In this document: positions 20,766-32,130 of the stretch, piece after piece
How positions within the stretch are numbered: position 1 is the first letter of the stretch
Layout of the letters: the number at the start of each line of letters is the position of its first letter
Assembly: GCF_031143425.1 (NCBI RefSeq)
Contig: NC_090442.1
Span: forward strand, 430,235,776 to 430,299,775
Reading direction: 5' to 3'
DNA: 64,000 nt
DNA from: Pleurodeles waltl
Lineage: Eukaryota; Chordata; Amphibia; Caudata; Salamandridae
The notes under the pieces: generated by a model
What the model saw: only the letters and a program-made list of their open reading frames with translations
What the model was told of the DNA's origin: nothing
Databases searched by the model: none
Program-made: the position numbers and the translations under genes

Positions 20766-21065
20766 TTGTCACCCCAAGTGGGAAGGGTATGCCCAGACGT
20801 GGGTCCCGTGCTCACTGCGCCACTGGATTCAAGCTAGTCTAGCTGATGAAGGGCGATACCCTGAAACCGGTCCTAGGATGCTTGTTTCCGGTCCAGGAAG
20901 GACCTGGTTTGGCAGTTCGGGTTGGACTGTTCCCGTGTGGAACAGTGTCAAGACTGATTTGCATATGGCTGGGTCATAACTGGGGTGGAGTGGTGAGCAA
21001 AAAAATGATGGATTAAACCCAGATCTTTGTGACTGGGGGTGATTGTTTGATTTGCTCTGCATTCC
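20766..21065 (+). mobile_element. SINE-like 300-bp insertion with 24-bp target duplication
   Basis: The 24-base sequence GTCCATCATCTGCTCTTTTT plus GCAT is present at 20742-20765 and exactly again at 21066-21089. A long perfect duplication is the mark of target-primed (LINE-driven) insertion. The insert lacks a long A tail and I could not match its head to a tRNA, 5S or 7SL promoter with confidence. It carries a hammerhead-like core (20838-20877). It lies at the broken edge of Harbinger element A. Confidence 0.8.
20838..20877 (+). ncRNA. Hammerhead-ribozyme-like core (type I layout)
   Basis: In order: TCTAG (20838-20842), CTGATGA (20843-20849), AGGG-CGATA-CCCT (20850-20862) forming a 4-bp stem II, GAAA (20863-20866), CCGG, then TC (20871-20872) and CTAGG (20873-20877). 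The outer arms TCTAG and CTAGG pair as stem I, and ACC/GGT forms a minimal stem III with no loop. Predicted cleavage is after C20872. A second reading uses ACCGG (20866-20870) with CCGGT (20888-20892) as a longer stem III and cleavage after C20893, but stem I then has a mismatch. Conserved core positions are intact. Activity is inferred, not shown; the stem II closing pair is A-U rather than the usual G-C. Confidence 0.55.
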
Positions 21066-21089
21066 GTCCATCATCTGCTCTTTTTGCAT

Positions 21090-21455
21090 GTGTTTCAGCA
21101 AGGCAGCCAAAACTCTAGTCTGCCCATGTGAAATCATTGGCTGTGACATTCCTACAGCCAAGCCCACAGTCACCTGGAAAGAACCCCTGGCCAGGAAGCT
21201 GAGCACTGACAGTACCTATATTGCAGGGGATATTGCTGTAGTGCTACAAATAGCAGGAATCAAATCTGGCTTCAGTTGATGACACAGTTCTGTAATTGTG
21301 GCCCTGATAAGACCATATGTCATTATAATGTGCTGTTCCTCCAGTGTAGTCAAGTTGACTAGGGGTCTGTACATGGGTGCCTCCCTCATCCTCCTCCTCC
21401 TCCTCCGCAGTGGCTGGTATTTAAGTAAACCAGACATCAGAAGTGTGTGACTACA
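21090..21455 (-). pseudogene. Harbinger nuclease (HARBI1-like), N-terminal fragment
   Basis: Read leftward from about 21455: NLTTLEEQHIIMTYGLIRATITEL, then FLARGSFQVTVGLAVGMSQP, then LLKHMQK at the break. These match the helix-turn-helix and pre-catalytic part of HARBI1-like DDE nucleases, including the FLAxGSFQ block shared with element B. An in-frame TAG interrupts it near 21216, and everything after LLKHMQK, including all catalytic residues, is absent. The gene lies divergent to the Myb gene that starts at 22091. Confidence 0.8.
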
Positions 21456-22090
21456 GGAAGGATGGACACACAATATCACAGTACACAGAGCAGTCACATC
21501 TAATTTACGCAAACAATGATTGGAATTTACACTGGCGACATGCACATGGACTTCCTCAAAAAGATCAATAGTTTTCAGTAGCCATTGTGTTTCACAGATG
21601 TAGTTGGAGTCATGTGTCGTGATTAGTAGCATCCCATTTGAAATGTTCTGTCAACTACACATCTGCAAGAAGTGCACTACTATGAGATCTAATTTGAGTG
21701 CCAGAGTCTACAACCAAACAAAAGTATGTGGCGGACTGGAAGTGCCTTGGTGTCTACCATCGGTACCTATGACGCACATTAAATTGACCGCCATGAGTAC
21801 CAGCAGCAGGAAATGACAACCGCCTCTCCTGTAAGCAGGGACAGGTGGAAGTGACCTCACTCCGCCGGCGTTTGGCGTCATGGTGGTAGGAGGTATGCAC
21901 TGCTGTGTAACTCCTCGTTGGTTAACATGGAAGCCTGTGGAACTCCAATGATGATCACTGCCGGCGGTGACGGTGTTCACCGGCGCAGAGTGACCACCAT
22001 TTCCTCTATCCCACTTCTCTTGATTCCTGACTCTCAACACATCAACACCTCCACTGTGTGTGCTGCTGTGACCTGTGTCTGGAACCCCTG

Positions 22091-22698
22091 ATGGCCCGTA
22101 CTACAGGGGATAGGGCTCCTGCGTTCACTTCTGAGGAACTCCAGAGACTTGTGGATGGGGTCCTACCCTTGTATGGACAGTTGTATGGGCCTCCAGATCA
22201 ACAGGTGAGCCCCTATAGGGTACTTTTGATGCTACGTGGCTATATGTAGATGTATGTGTGTGCTGGCACTGTGGCATTTGGGGAGTGTATTTTTGCTGCA
22301 TGCATTGTGCATGCAGAGGTGCGAGTAATGTGTGAGGTTGATGTGGGATCTATGCAGTATGTAAGCCATTGCTGTAACAGAATGTAGTGTGGAGTTCATG
22401 GTGTCCTTTTTTCTCAGTTTCCAAATGCAGGTCAGTGCCCATCAGAAGAAAGGGTTATGGCATGCCATCGCCAAGGACGTGTGGACCCTGGGGGTACATA
22501 TCCAGCGGAGCACCCACTGCAGAAAGAGGTGGGAGAACCTGCGACGCTGGGCCCAGAAGACCGTGGAGGCCCAGCTGGGATGTCCTTCCAACAAGGGAGG
22601 GGTGCCCGTCGGGCACTGACCACCCAATCCCCCACATACTGGCAGTGGTGAATCTGGAGTTGGATGGGCGCTTGAGGGCAGCACAGCAGCCACACGAG
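22091..22698 (+). pseudogene. Harbinger Myb-like DNA-binding protein, exons 1-2 (element A)
   Basis: Exon 1 is 22091-22204 (38 codons, MARTTGDRAP ... GPPDQQ) followed by a GTGAGC donor. Exon 2 starts at 22431 after ATGCAG and runs to a GTGAGT donor after 22698. Joined, they give a Myb/SANT-like trihelix: FTSEELQRLVDGVLPLYGQLYG, then GLWHAIAKDVWTLG and HCRKRWENLRRWAQK, with the spaced tryptophans expected. These proteins bind element ends and carry the nuclease to the nucleus and DNA. A +1 frameshift near 22610 separates CPSNKGG from the following HPILAVVNLELDG. Exon 1 has exactly the same length (114 bases) as its homologue in element B. Confidence 0.8.
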
Positions 22699-23095
22699 GT
22701 GAGTCCACAGTTTGTGGAATTCTTTCTTGATGCCTGCCATATTGTATGGGCAAGGTTCTAGTCAGTGTATGACCCAATATACCCATTTACCTACTCGTGT
22801 AGAGTCCTGATTTGCAATGTAGAGTGCTATGTACATTTGGTATTGGTATTGGCAAGTAGCTGGCATACCATGGCAGACATGGCTTAGTGAGTCCTAGTAG
22901 GTAAGTGGTTGGTAGTGTTTGAGTTCATTTCTGCTGTTTTTCCCATGCAATGCTTTTCTATTGTGGTTCACACTGCACAGTGAGTAATTGTGATGTGTAT
23001 GCCATATTTGCTGTTGCTGCTGAAATTGACCCTGTGCTCCCTTTCTTTCTCCCCCACCCTCTCTCCTTTTCTCATCCTGTCCTTGTGTGTATCAG

Positions 23096-24549
23096 AATCA
23101 TCTGGTGAAGGAGCAGTGGCACCATGAGAGGGGGAGATATGCAGCCCAGGGGACCCAGGAGGCAGAGTCCACGGACACCGAGGGGACCAGTGGGTTGGAG
23201 GGTGAGGGGAGCACCACAGGGGAGACAGGAGCTGATACTACTGACTCTGACTACTTCTCTGATGGAAGTCTTATGGTGGTGGCAGACCCCTCTACACACC
23301 CCAGCTACATCATCTTACGCCACCCCCTGTGCAAACACTGCCCTCCCAGCAGCCCCCCACCCAGTTGCCCGTGCCCGCTCACCCAGGAGGGTGGTTGTCT
23401 CCTTCACCCCAGGCACCTCAGGCCCTGTCCCAGTCAGCCCTGCTGCCCTCACTGTGGAGGCTATTGACCTCCTGAGATCCATCTCTGTGGGGCAGTTAAC
23501 CATAATTAATGTTATCCAGGGGATGGCATCCCAGATGCAGCAATGCATTGCATACCTGGATGGCATTATCAGTGGCTTGGCTGGCCTACAGAGATTGTTT
23601 TTGAGGCTCTGGCCTCCTCTTTGATGGCAGCCAGTGCCCCTGGTTCTTCCACCCCCTCCCACTACCTGTTCCCAGTTCCAAAGCCCTCTTCCCCCACACA
23701 TCCCAAGCACACATTCAGACCAGCATGTACCCAAGACATCAGACAGGGCTCGCAAAGACAAGCACAGGCACCACAGATCACACCACAAACATACACACAA
23801 CCAACACACAGAAGCACACACAACAACATCCACTGCCTCCACTGTCTCCCCCTCCTTCTCCCTCACAGTCACTGGGACTGAGGATGCAGTGCTTGCAGAT
23901 GTGAGTACATCTGCAAGCACTGCTTTCTCAGTCCCAGAACCTGCCACCTGTACAGCCTTGCTCACAGTCACCACAACAGCAGACACACAGACTAGCACAC
24001 CATTTACCACATGAGCAGCCACCACCACCATCCCAACCACATGCAGGACACCCACCTCACTTGCAGACACCACCACATCATACATGCACATTACCTCTTT
24101 GTCCTCTCCCACCCTGTCTGCCCACCCCTCCCAAAAAACATAAATGCTCCCACTCAGACACTCAACAGCCATTCACCTCACAGATGCACACTGTACATGC
24201 ACCTGCAACTTAGTCTAGCACACCTACTCCTCCTACAACCACTCCCTTGACCTCCACTCCCAAACCCGCTCCCACAGGCCACCCCATTGGACCAAAAAAA
24301 AGTTTCCTTGCCCACCTTGACCTCTTGCCTCCCCCCACCCTGTCTTGTCCGTAAAAGGAAGGTCCTGCCCCCCAGTGCAGTACCTCCAGCTCCCAGACCT
24401 CTCATAGCCCCCCTGGTGTTGTCCATGTCCCTTCCTCTACAGCGAAAGCTCCCACTAAGGGGCACACGACTGCCACTCCGAACCTCTGCCTCTACCCACT
24501 CCTCCGCCCCTCAAACAGAAGAGCAAAGGCCTGCTCCCTCCCAAACCTA
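23096..24549 (+). pseudogene. Harbinger Myb-like protein, proline/threonine-rich C-terminal exon (element A)
   Basis: After a TATCAG acceptor the exon shows an acidic Ser/Thr/Gly segment (EGTSGLEGEGSTTGETGADT), then, in a shifted frame, a helical block (AIDLLRSISVGQLTIINVIQ followed by GMASQMQQCIAYLDG), and a very long Pro/Thr/Ser/His-rich tail ending in KPKPKDPSPKK-like sequence. The helical block is conserved in element B (SVGQTTIVNAIQGLTSQMQQ), which identifies the coding frame. Several frame changes lie in the tail, so it is not functional. Opposite-strand frames here are shadows of the biased composition. Confidence 0.65.
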
Positions 24550-25352
24550 AACCCAAGGACCCCTCTCCCAAGAAACACCCAAACCCTCCCTGCCCCCTGA
24601 GGTGCCTGCCTTGCAATATGATGTCCCTGCCCAGTGGAGTGACTTGGGCTGTCAGGAGATAAGTTGGGCCTTCTTCGTTGCTCTGTGGGTTGTATGTGAC
24701 ATTGAACTGGCCAATGGCCCTTTGTATATGGTTGCCTAATATATTGTGGGCACTATTCCCACCTGAATACAGTGGTGGTACCACAGGTATTTGTCCTGGC
24801 TTTCTTTACTTATGGCTTATATTGCTGTTGGATTTATCAGCGGATTTTTCTTGGTGTGTGGTATGTATGTATGGTGTGTGTTGTGCATGTGGGTGTGTCA
24901 CTATTCCATCTCTCCCTTGTGTGCTAGGCAGCTCTACTCACTGTCGTCATTGGCGTTACTGCTCCTGGACTGCCAGCACGTGGTACAACATCGGCAGGGC
25001 TTCCAGTTCGGGTTCCAAGGCGGCCGCTGACTCCTCTGTCTCCCTGGAGGTGAGTGTCTCCTTTTATATGAATCATTTCTGCCAGGCTTGTTATGGTGGT
25101 GGTTCTGCCCTGGAAATCCTGGCAGTCTGCTGTGTCATAATATGGTGGGCAGGGACTGGTGTTCCGCCACCCTGAAGAACCACCATGGTCTGTGGCCGGA
25201 CCGCACTGGCAGTTCAGGTGGTACATTGGCTGTTTATGGGAGGGATCACCGCCGTGGTCATAATTTGGTTGTCTTCACCGCCACCCTAGAGACACTACCA
25301 CCATCACTGGCGTGGTGTTCAGCTGATCGCCAATGTCATATTGAGGGCCTAA

Positions 25353-25599
25353 GTGTGTATTGGGAGGAGCCAAACCATAAACAACAGGTCAGACAGCACA
25401 GGCTGTGCATATTAAGGCCTTGGGCGCGTAAAAGGGTTTCGGTGTCTGGAGTGAGGGTACTGAAGGCACACTTTACATACTAAGCACTGACTGTGCATAG
25501 TATTTGCTTGTCCAACTAATGAGGTTTGCTTTGCTAGAGGGAGTTCTCTCTATGCATATTCTGTGCACATAGTACACCCTATGCCTAGTAAGCCTTTAA
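25353..25599. other. Short spacer between Harbinger A and the piggyBac element
   Basis: About 250 bases with no recognised feature, apart from a TATGCATATTCTGTGCACATA stretch of weak dyad symmetry near 25551. Confidence 0.4.
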
Positions 25600-26245
25600 T
25601 TAACCACTTTAGTGCGGGCGTCGGCCACTGGCCGAAGCACCTACACCCACACTATCTCCCTGGTGCGGGTCACGACTAGTGTCTGACACCAGGGAGGGGG
25701 TTAAAATATACCCTGGGAGACATGGAAGATCTTCAGTGTCTCCCCCTGACCCCCCCCACCTGCCCTTTTGTGACATCAGCGTGCTGCTGTTTGCTTTCTC
25801 CATCAGAGCAGGAAGTTCCTACTCTGGTGGGGAAAACAGCCCCAAAGGGCCTTCCTGATGTTCGGGAAGGTCTTGCTTGAAAGGGGAGACTCTCCCCTTT
25901 CAAACAAGGTCTTCCTGAACCAGTTGAGGGCCAGGAATTCCCCACTAGACACCAGGGATTTCACTTGGTGAGGTCGCCCCCCTCGCCAAACGGCCTGCCA
26001 CACCCCCCAGGGGCATATTATTTTTTTTAAAAGGTAGGTTTACACCTGGGGGTTGTGATCACATCGGATCGCATACCCCAGGGTCTAAATAGTTTTTAAC
26101 AAAAAACAAAAAGAAAAAAAGAAATTGACAGGGGGTCACCCCTCAGCAGGGTGACCCCTGTGGGGGCAATATTTTCTTTAGTAGTTGTATGGTTTCCCTG
26201 GGGGCAACTATGGCCCTGAAGAAAACCATACAGCTACTAAAAAAA

Positions 26246-26298
26246 ATATATAGTTTTATATACATATGTATGTATATTTATATATTTATTTTTATATA

Positions 26299-26334
<36 letters not shown>

Positions 26335-26340
26335 CATATA

Positions 26341-26388
<48 letters not shown>

Positions 26389-26406
26389 TAGACAGATAGA
26401 TAGATT
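26246..26406. repeat. (TA)n/(GT)n/(GATA)n microsatellite
   Basis: Long TA alternation with TGTGTG inserts, ending in a GATAGACAGATAGATAG run. It lies inside the piggyBac-type element. Open frames are Tyr-Ile artefacts. Confidence 0.95.
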
Positions 26407-27090
26407 ACTTTTGTCAACACGTGTGTGGTTTCCCTGGAGGCTGCGATCGGCCCCCAGGAAAACCAGACCCACATATAAAAGTGATATATAAACCAGCTGT
26501 TTGCACTTGCAGCTTGTGTCTTCAAAGCAATGCACATACTTCAACTGACGCGTTTCAACTGTAGCTTTTAAGAAGCAATAAAAAAATCGAATAAGTCTTG
26601 TGATCATGTTTCTGCTACAAAAGGATCAGACTTTTGTCTAGTGGCAGTTTTGATGCCATAAAGTAGCGCAGAAGGTTTATATGCCTACTGCAAAGATCAA
26701 ATCTGTATTTTGAGTAATTAGCTGAGTACATTAGTAAAGTCAGCCATTACCTGTGCTATAATACAAATGAAATGTATGTGCGGGGGGTAAGGAGAGATGA
26801 AGGGCACTTTTGCTGGGTGGTAGTGAGGGAATCCGAGGAGGAGGTCATGGAAGTGGGAGCACCAATTATGATTGTTCTACTGGGCCCTAGAGGTGCTAAA
26901 GACTGTGATGATTGATATGTGACAAGGTGAAGTAATAGTGTGTCTTTTTTTGAGTGTCTTGAAAGAACGTGCTGATTGAGGGAAGAAGCGAAGGTAAGGT
27001 TGCATGTATCACACACACCCACCCACCAGAAATTTTGGGACTGTCTACGTAGGCTAGTGTTTTAGAGCAACAGTTTAGCCAGTAGCAGAG

Positions 27091-27609
27091 ATGGCATCTC
27101 GTTGGATGACTGCTGATCAAGTTCTCACTCAGGTTACAGAGGACAGCTCTGATGTAGGGTCAGACACTGAGACAGCAGATACTGAGACACCATCTGATGG
27201 ATAGGACAATGGCGCAGACTCTGAGAGTGATTTTGCAGTTGCAGGAGTCCCAGTCGATAACTCCTCTTCCATTTATTATGAGGTAGGTGATGAGGACAGT
27301 CCTGCTGTCCCTTCGCAAGCACAGTCTGTGCAGCGGGACACTAGCGGTTTAGCCCAACCCAGTGAGCAGGTGCATCTGGCAGCAAGCACAGAGAGAGTGC
27401 TCTCTTGGGAGCTCCCCAATTTAGTTCAGTCCCAAATTCCACCGCCCAAATCGTATTGTGGAGACATCAAAATTATCTATCACAAAACAACATGGTTTTA
27501 TAAGGCAGGTACCTGCGTTTTTGGTCCTGTGCTCAGCGGCCTTATATGGAAACCTTCTAAACCCAAACATTTCTGGAAACTAGACTTACGGGGGACCACA
27601 GAGGTGTGA
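27091..27609 (+). pseudogene. piggyBac-like transposase, N-terminal fragment
   Basis: From the ATG at 27091 the frame reads MASRWMTADQVLTQ, then a Ser/Asp/Glu-rich acidic stretch with repeated TETADTE, as in the disordered N-termini of piggyBac-derived transposases. A TAG at 27202-27204 interrupts it, after which the same frame is open to 27609. From about 27470 on, the sequence no longer looks like transposase. The catalytic domain and the Cys-rich C-terminus are absent. Opposite-strand frames here carry no domain. Identification rests on the acidic N-terminus plus the TTAA ends, so it is moderate. Confidence 0.6.
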
Positions 27610-27897
27610 CTTGTGTGGATTCCCCAAAGTTTTCTTACCCAGAATACCCTGCAAAGGTTGAAATGTTGAATAAAACTCAATTTTTTCTTGCATTTCTGTC
27701 ACACAAGCTACAGGAATATGCTGTGATTCACAAAGTTCCTACTACCCAGTGTTTCCCCATCTGTCCTGATACAAAACAACCCCACTTGAGTGCCTGTACC
27801 TAGTGCCTGAGTCAGAAATGGATCTCCCCAGGCTCAACAGTTGCCTTCATTTAAGGACCAACATTGAGCTTTGTGTGATCTATTCCTGCTGCAGTAC

Positions 27898-28715
27898 GCC
27901 TACCCACACAAGTGAGGTACCATTTTTATCGAGAGACTTGGGGGAATGCTGGGTGGAAGGACATTTGTGGCACCTCTCAGATTCCAGAACTTTCTATCAC
28001 CGAAATGTGAGGAAAAAATTGTTTTTTTTTCTCCAAATATTGAGGTTTGCAAAGGATTCTGGGTAACAGAACCAGGTGAGAGTGCCACAAGTTACCCCAT
28101 CCTCGGTTCCTCTAGGTGTCTAGTTTTCAAAAATGCACTGCTTTGGTAGTTTTCCCTAGGTACAGGTTGAGCTAGAGACCAAAATCCACTGCTAGATCCT
28201 TTCCAAATATAAGTCAGTTTTCAATATAAAAATGTGATGTGTCCATGTTGTGTTTTGGAAAATTTCCTGTTGCGTGCACTAGGCCTGTCCACACAAGTGA
28301 AGAACCATTTTTATTGGGAGACTTGGGGGAATGCTGGTGGGAAGGAAATTTGCAGCTCCTCTTAGATTCCAGAACTTTGCAGCACCAAAATCTGAGGTAA
28401 AAGTGTTTTTTTGCCAAATTTTGAGGTTTGCAAAGGATTCTGAGTACCAGAACCTAATGAGAGCTCCACAAGTCACCCCATCCTGGATTCCCCCATGTGT
28501 CTAGTTTTCAAACATGCACAAGTTTGGTAAGTTTCCCTAGGTGCCGGCTGAGCTAGAGGTCAAAATCCACAGCTAGGCACTTTCCAAAAAACACGTCAGA
28601 TTTCAATGTAAAAATGTGATGTGTCCATGATGTGTTTCCTGTCACGGGCATTAAGCCTACCCACGCAAGTGAGGTACATTTTTATCGGAAGACTTGGGGG
28701 AAAATAGAATAGCAG
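27898..28715 (+). repeat. Large direct repeats (about 372-385 bp) in the piggyBac 3' region
   Basis: Units start at 27898, 28283 and 28655 with a GCCTACCCACACAAGTGAGG-like head. The first two are full: GAGACTTGGGGGAATGCTGG, AGATTCCAGAACTTT, TTGAGGTTTGCAAAGGATTCTG, GTGTCTAGTTTTCAAA and AAAAATGTGATGTGTCCATG recur in the same order. The third stops after about 60 bases. Differences are about 15-20 per cent by eye. Confidence 0.9.
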
Positions 28716-29771
28716 AACACGTGTTATTACCCCTTGTCTTTCTCTGCATTTTTCCCTTCCAAATGCAAGACAGTGTGTAAAAAAGACGTCTATTTGAGAA
28801 ATGCCCTGTAATTCACATGCTAGTATGGGCACCCCAGAATTCAGAGATATGCAAATAACCATTGCTTCTCAACACCTTATCTTGTGCCCATTTTATAAAT
28901 ACAAAGGTTTCCTTGATACCTATTTTTCACTCTTTATAGTTCACCAAATAAATAGCTGTACACCCGGTATACAATGAAAACCTATTGCACGGTGCAGCTC
29001 CTTTATTGGCTCTGCGTACCTAGGGTTCTTGATAAGCCCATAAGCCCTATATATCCCCACAACCAGAAGAGTCCAGCAGATGTATTAGTATATTAATTTT
29101 GAAAATATGACATCGCAGGAAAAAGTTACAGAGTAAAGCATGGAGAAAAAGGGCTGTTTTTTTCACCTCAATTTCATGATTTTTTTGATTTCAGCTGTTA
29201 TTGTCTGTAGAAAAACCTTGCAGGATCTACACAAATGACCCCTTACTCAATTCAGAATTTTGTCTAGTTTTCAGAAATGTTTTGCTGTCCTGGATCCAGC
29301 ATTGGTTTCACACCCATTTCTGTCACTAACTGGAACGAGGCTAAAAGCACAAAAAATAGTAAAAATTGGGTATGTCCCAGTAAAATGCAAAAATTGTGTT
29401 TAAAAATGTGGTTTTCTGATTCAAGTCTGCCTGTTGCTGAAAGCTGGGAAGATGGTGATTTTAGCACCATAAACCCTTTGTTGATGCCATTTTCAGGGAA
29501 AAAAACACATGCTTTTTTCTGCAGCCCATTGTTCCCATTTTTCTGAAAATAAATTACATTTTAACTATATTTTGGCGAATTTCTTGGTCTCCTCTAGGGT
29601 AACTGACAAACTCTGGGTACCTTTAGAATCCTTAGGATGTTGGAAAAAAAAGACACAAATTTGGGGAAGATAGCTTATGTGGACAAAAGGATATGAAGGA
29701 CTAAGCGCAAACTGCCCCAAATAGCCAAAGAAGGGCTCAGCACTGGGAGGGAAGGACCAGCAGCTAAGGGG
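28716..29771 (+). other. piggyBac-type element, noncoding 3' part
   Basis: No protein motif seen. It ends in the right terminal inverted repeat at 29771. It is probably the ancestral 3' UTR and subterminal region. Confidence 0.5.
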
Positions 29772-30650
29772 TTAACTAACAGTGTTGTCTGGGGGAAATA
29801 AGGTGTTCCTAAACAAATGCAAACAGTTAAAAAATAATACAGACATAGGTGGTCATTATGAACATTGTGTGAAACACCGCACCACCGTCGGTGGCGGTAA
29901 CAACCTCCAACAGGCTGGCGGTCCGGTCTGCCAAATAATGAAGCCAATGAGAAACAAGTAGTGGGCCATCCACACACTGCCATTTTTGTAGTCGCGCTGA
30001 TGATGTGGGATGCCTCCCTGAGGCCAGCAGAAAAGCCCTACCCATCCACCAAATTATAAAACACCACACCGCCATCAGTTCCGGGGTGGGAACCACCGCC
30101 AGGCAAAAGCATGGCGAATATGACCCATATAAAGGGAGACATTCACCGGAGACACACAGAACACGCCAATGCAGACATGGAGCGAGAATTGGAAATAATC
30201 CCAGTGCTTCTCCTTGCCATATTCCTCGAGGACTGTGACCGATGTCAACGAGGCTAAGTACCGCAGCCTAGTACACATGGAAAGAAAGGGCATAGATACA
30301 CACCCACCCCACCCACACCTCAACGCACTCCCAACCCCTTCCACCATCCCAAGCCATACATACCATAACAAGATGTACTTACCAGACATGAGCCAACAAA
30401 TACCTGCACCAATGCACACACCTGTGCACACCACACCCCCACACAGAAACGTTGCTCAACGTCTCTATACTGTGCCAACAGCTCTGCTGGGCACTCAAAT
30501 TTAATTTCAACAAAGATCATGAATGTCAAAATAAGGCCATTGACCAGTCCATTGCAAAGACCCAGAAGGGCAAATATATCCCACACTTGACCTCTATGAT
30601 GGTCAAGGAAACTCCACTGGGAAGGGGCATCAATGGGGCAGCCAGGCACC

Positions 30651-32130
30651 TCAGGGAACAGGGCAGAGGGTGGTGGGGTAGGGACTCAGGTCTTGGAGGG
30701 AGGATTTTAGGTTTAGGTTAAGGAGGTGGAGGTGTAGAGGGTTTTGGCTTGCCCTTGGAAGGAGGGGGAGTGGGCCTGGACCGGTAGGTGGCAGAGGGAC
30801 CTGGGGCAACACGGGGCTTCTTCCTCCCTGGGAAAGGGTAACGGTTAAGGAAGGGCAGACTGGGGAGGACTTAGACGAGGAAGGAGTGGACTGGGCTAGG
30901 GCATGGGAACATTTAGGGGCAAGACGGGGTGGGCCACTGGGTTCAAACAGGTCAACACGGGAGAGGAAAAGCTTCTTAGGTGCAGTTGGAGAGGATTTGG
31001 ATCCAGGTCTGGGAGTGTAGATTGAGGGAGTGGAGGTACGAGGCGTAGGTGTGCTGAACATGGATGCAGGTGCCTGTTTAGTATGCTTATATATGGTGGA
31101 AATGTGTGGTGTGGATGAGTGTGAGCGTTTGAGTGTTTTGGGAGGAGGGGGTATTGACACAGTGGGAGAAGACAACCTGCCAGTGTATATGGATGTTGTG
31201 TGTGTGTCTGCAGGTCTGGTGAGTGTGCTGCAAGTATTTGTGAATGTAGTTATGGTGAGTGCAGGTGTGGTGCCTGGGGTGCATGACTGGATGTCAGCTG
31301 TTGTGGTGACCGCAAGAATGGGGGAACCATCAGTGACTGAGGGTGCATTGCATGTGGGTGTGCATGGTGAGGAAACAGACAGGGAGGAGGGGGAGGCTGA
31401 CACAGTGGGGGAGGTGGATATTGTTTTGTGTGCTTTGGTATGTTGGGTGTGTGCTGCCTGTGGTGGGAAGTGTGGTGCTTGTGTTTCTCTGTGTGCTTCT
31501 TGCATGTTGATCAGTGTGCATGGCTGTCTGTATGTGGGCTTGAGATGGATGAAGGGAGTGGGGTGCTGGAAGGGATAGAGGTGGTGGGAAAGGGGACGGA
31601 AAAACCAGGGACACTGGCTGTCGTCAAATTGGAGGCCAGAGCCTGAAAAGATCTCTGTAGGCCAGACATGGCACCATGAATGCCTTGCAGGTATGCATTG
31701 CATTGCTGCATCTGGGATGTTAGCCCCTGGATGGCATTCACGATGGTTGTCTGCCCTACAGAGATGATTCTCTGGAGGTCAAAAGACTCCTTTGTGAGGG
31801 CAGCAGGGCTTACTGGGGCAGGGGATGAGGTACCTGCGGCAAAGGAGACACCCACCCTCCTGGGTAGGCGGGCACGGGCAACTCAGTGGGGAGCAACTGG
31901 GAGTGTGGTGATGATATAGGGTGGCTGAAGATGACAAAGAATGGGTGGGCCGAGTAGGGTCCGCCACCACCAAGGAGCTGCCATCAGAGGAGGTAGTTGC
32001 CTCCCCGTGGTACTCCCCTCGCCCTCGAACCCACTGGTCCCCCTGGTGTCGGTCGACTCTGCCTCCTTGGAACCGTGGGTGCTGCATCCCCACTCCCTAG
32101 TGCCTCAGCTCCCTCACCAGATGACACTAA
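30651..32130 (-). pseudogene. Harbinger B Myb-like 1, C-terminal Pro/Thr-rich exon
   Basis: Read leftward, it opens with an acidic Ser/Gly segment, then the conserved helical block FDLQRIISVGQTTIVNAIQG followed by LTSQMQQCNAYLQG (in the frame spanning 31511-31855). It then continues after a frameshift near 31550 into a long open tail rich in Thr, Pro, Ser and His (TTTADIQSCTPGTTP and similar) that ends with KKLFLSRVDLFEPSGPPRL and a proline-leucine run at 30651. The same arrangement is present in element A. Such a low-complexity tail fits a flexible partner-binding arm; that role is inferred. Confidence 0.7.

Larger units (their letters stand above)
21090..25349. mobile_element. Harbinger element A, left-truncated
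   Basis: It contains the start of a Harbinger nuclease gene on the minus strand and a divergent Myb-like gene on the plus strand, the gene pair typical of PIF/Harbinger elements. The right end is recognisable: the minus strand from 25349 reads GGCCCTCAATATGACATTGG, like the end of element B and of the GC-rich MITEs, followed outside by TAA. No left terminus was found: the nuclease gene breaks at the SINE target site near 21090. Genes are in the mirror order of the left half of element B. Confidence 0.8.
25604..29771 (+). mobile_element. piggyBac-type deletion derivative, TTAA-flanked
   Basis: TTAA lies at 25600-25603 and 29772-29775. Inside, the left end reads CCACTTTAGTGCGGGCGTC and the minus-strand right end reads CCCCTTAGCTGCTGGTCC, related short inverted ends. 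TTAA targeting with its duplication is diagnostic of piggyBac. The element holds a transposase N-terminal fragment (27091), a long microsatellite and a 3' region with large direct repeats. The catalytic DDD domain is missing, so it is nonautonomous. Confidence 0.8.

Noticed and set aside
23315..24172. 285-codon minus-strand frame rich in Val and Cys
   Set aside because: It lies opposite the Pro/Thr-rich Myb exon of Harbinger A. Its composition is the complement of CAC/ACA-rich coding, and element B does not preserve it.
26189..26607. Tyr-Ile-rich frames on both strands
   Set aside because: Pure microsatellite translation.
31030..31578. 182-codon plus-strand frame
   Set aside because: Same explanation: a shadow of the minus-strand Pro/Thr-rich exon of Harbinger B.
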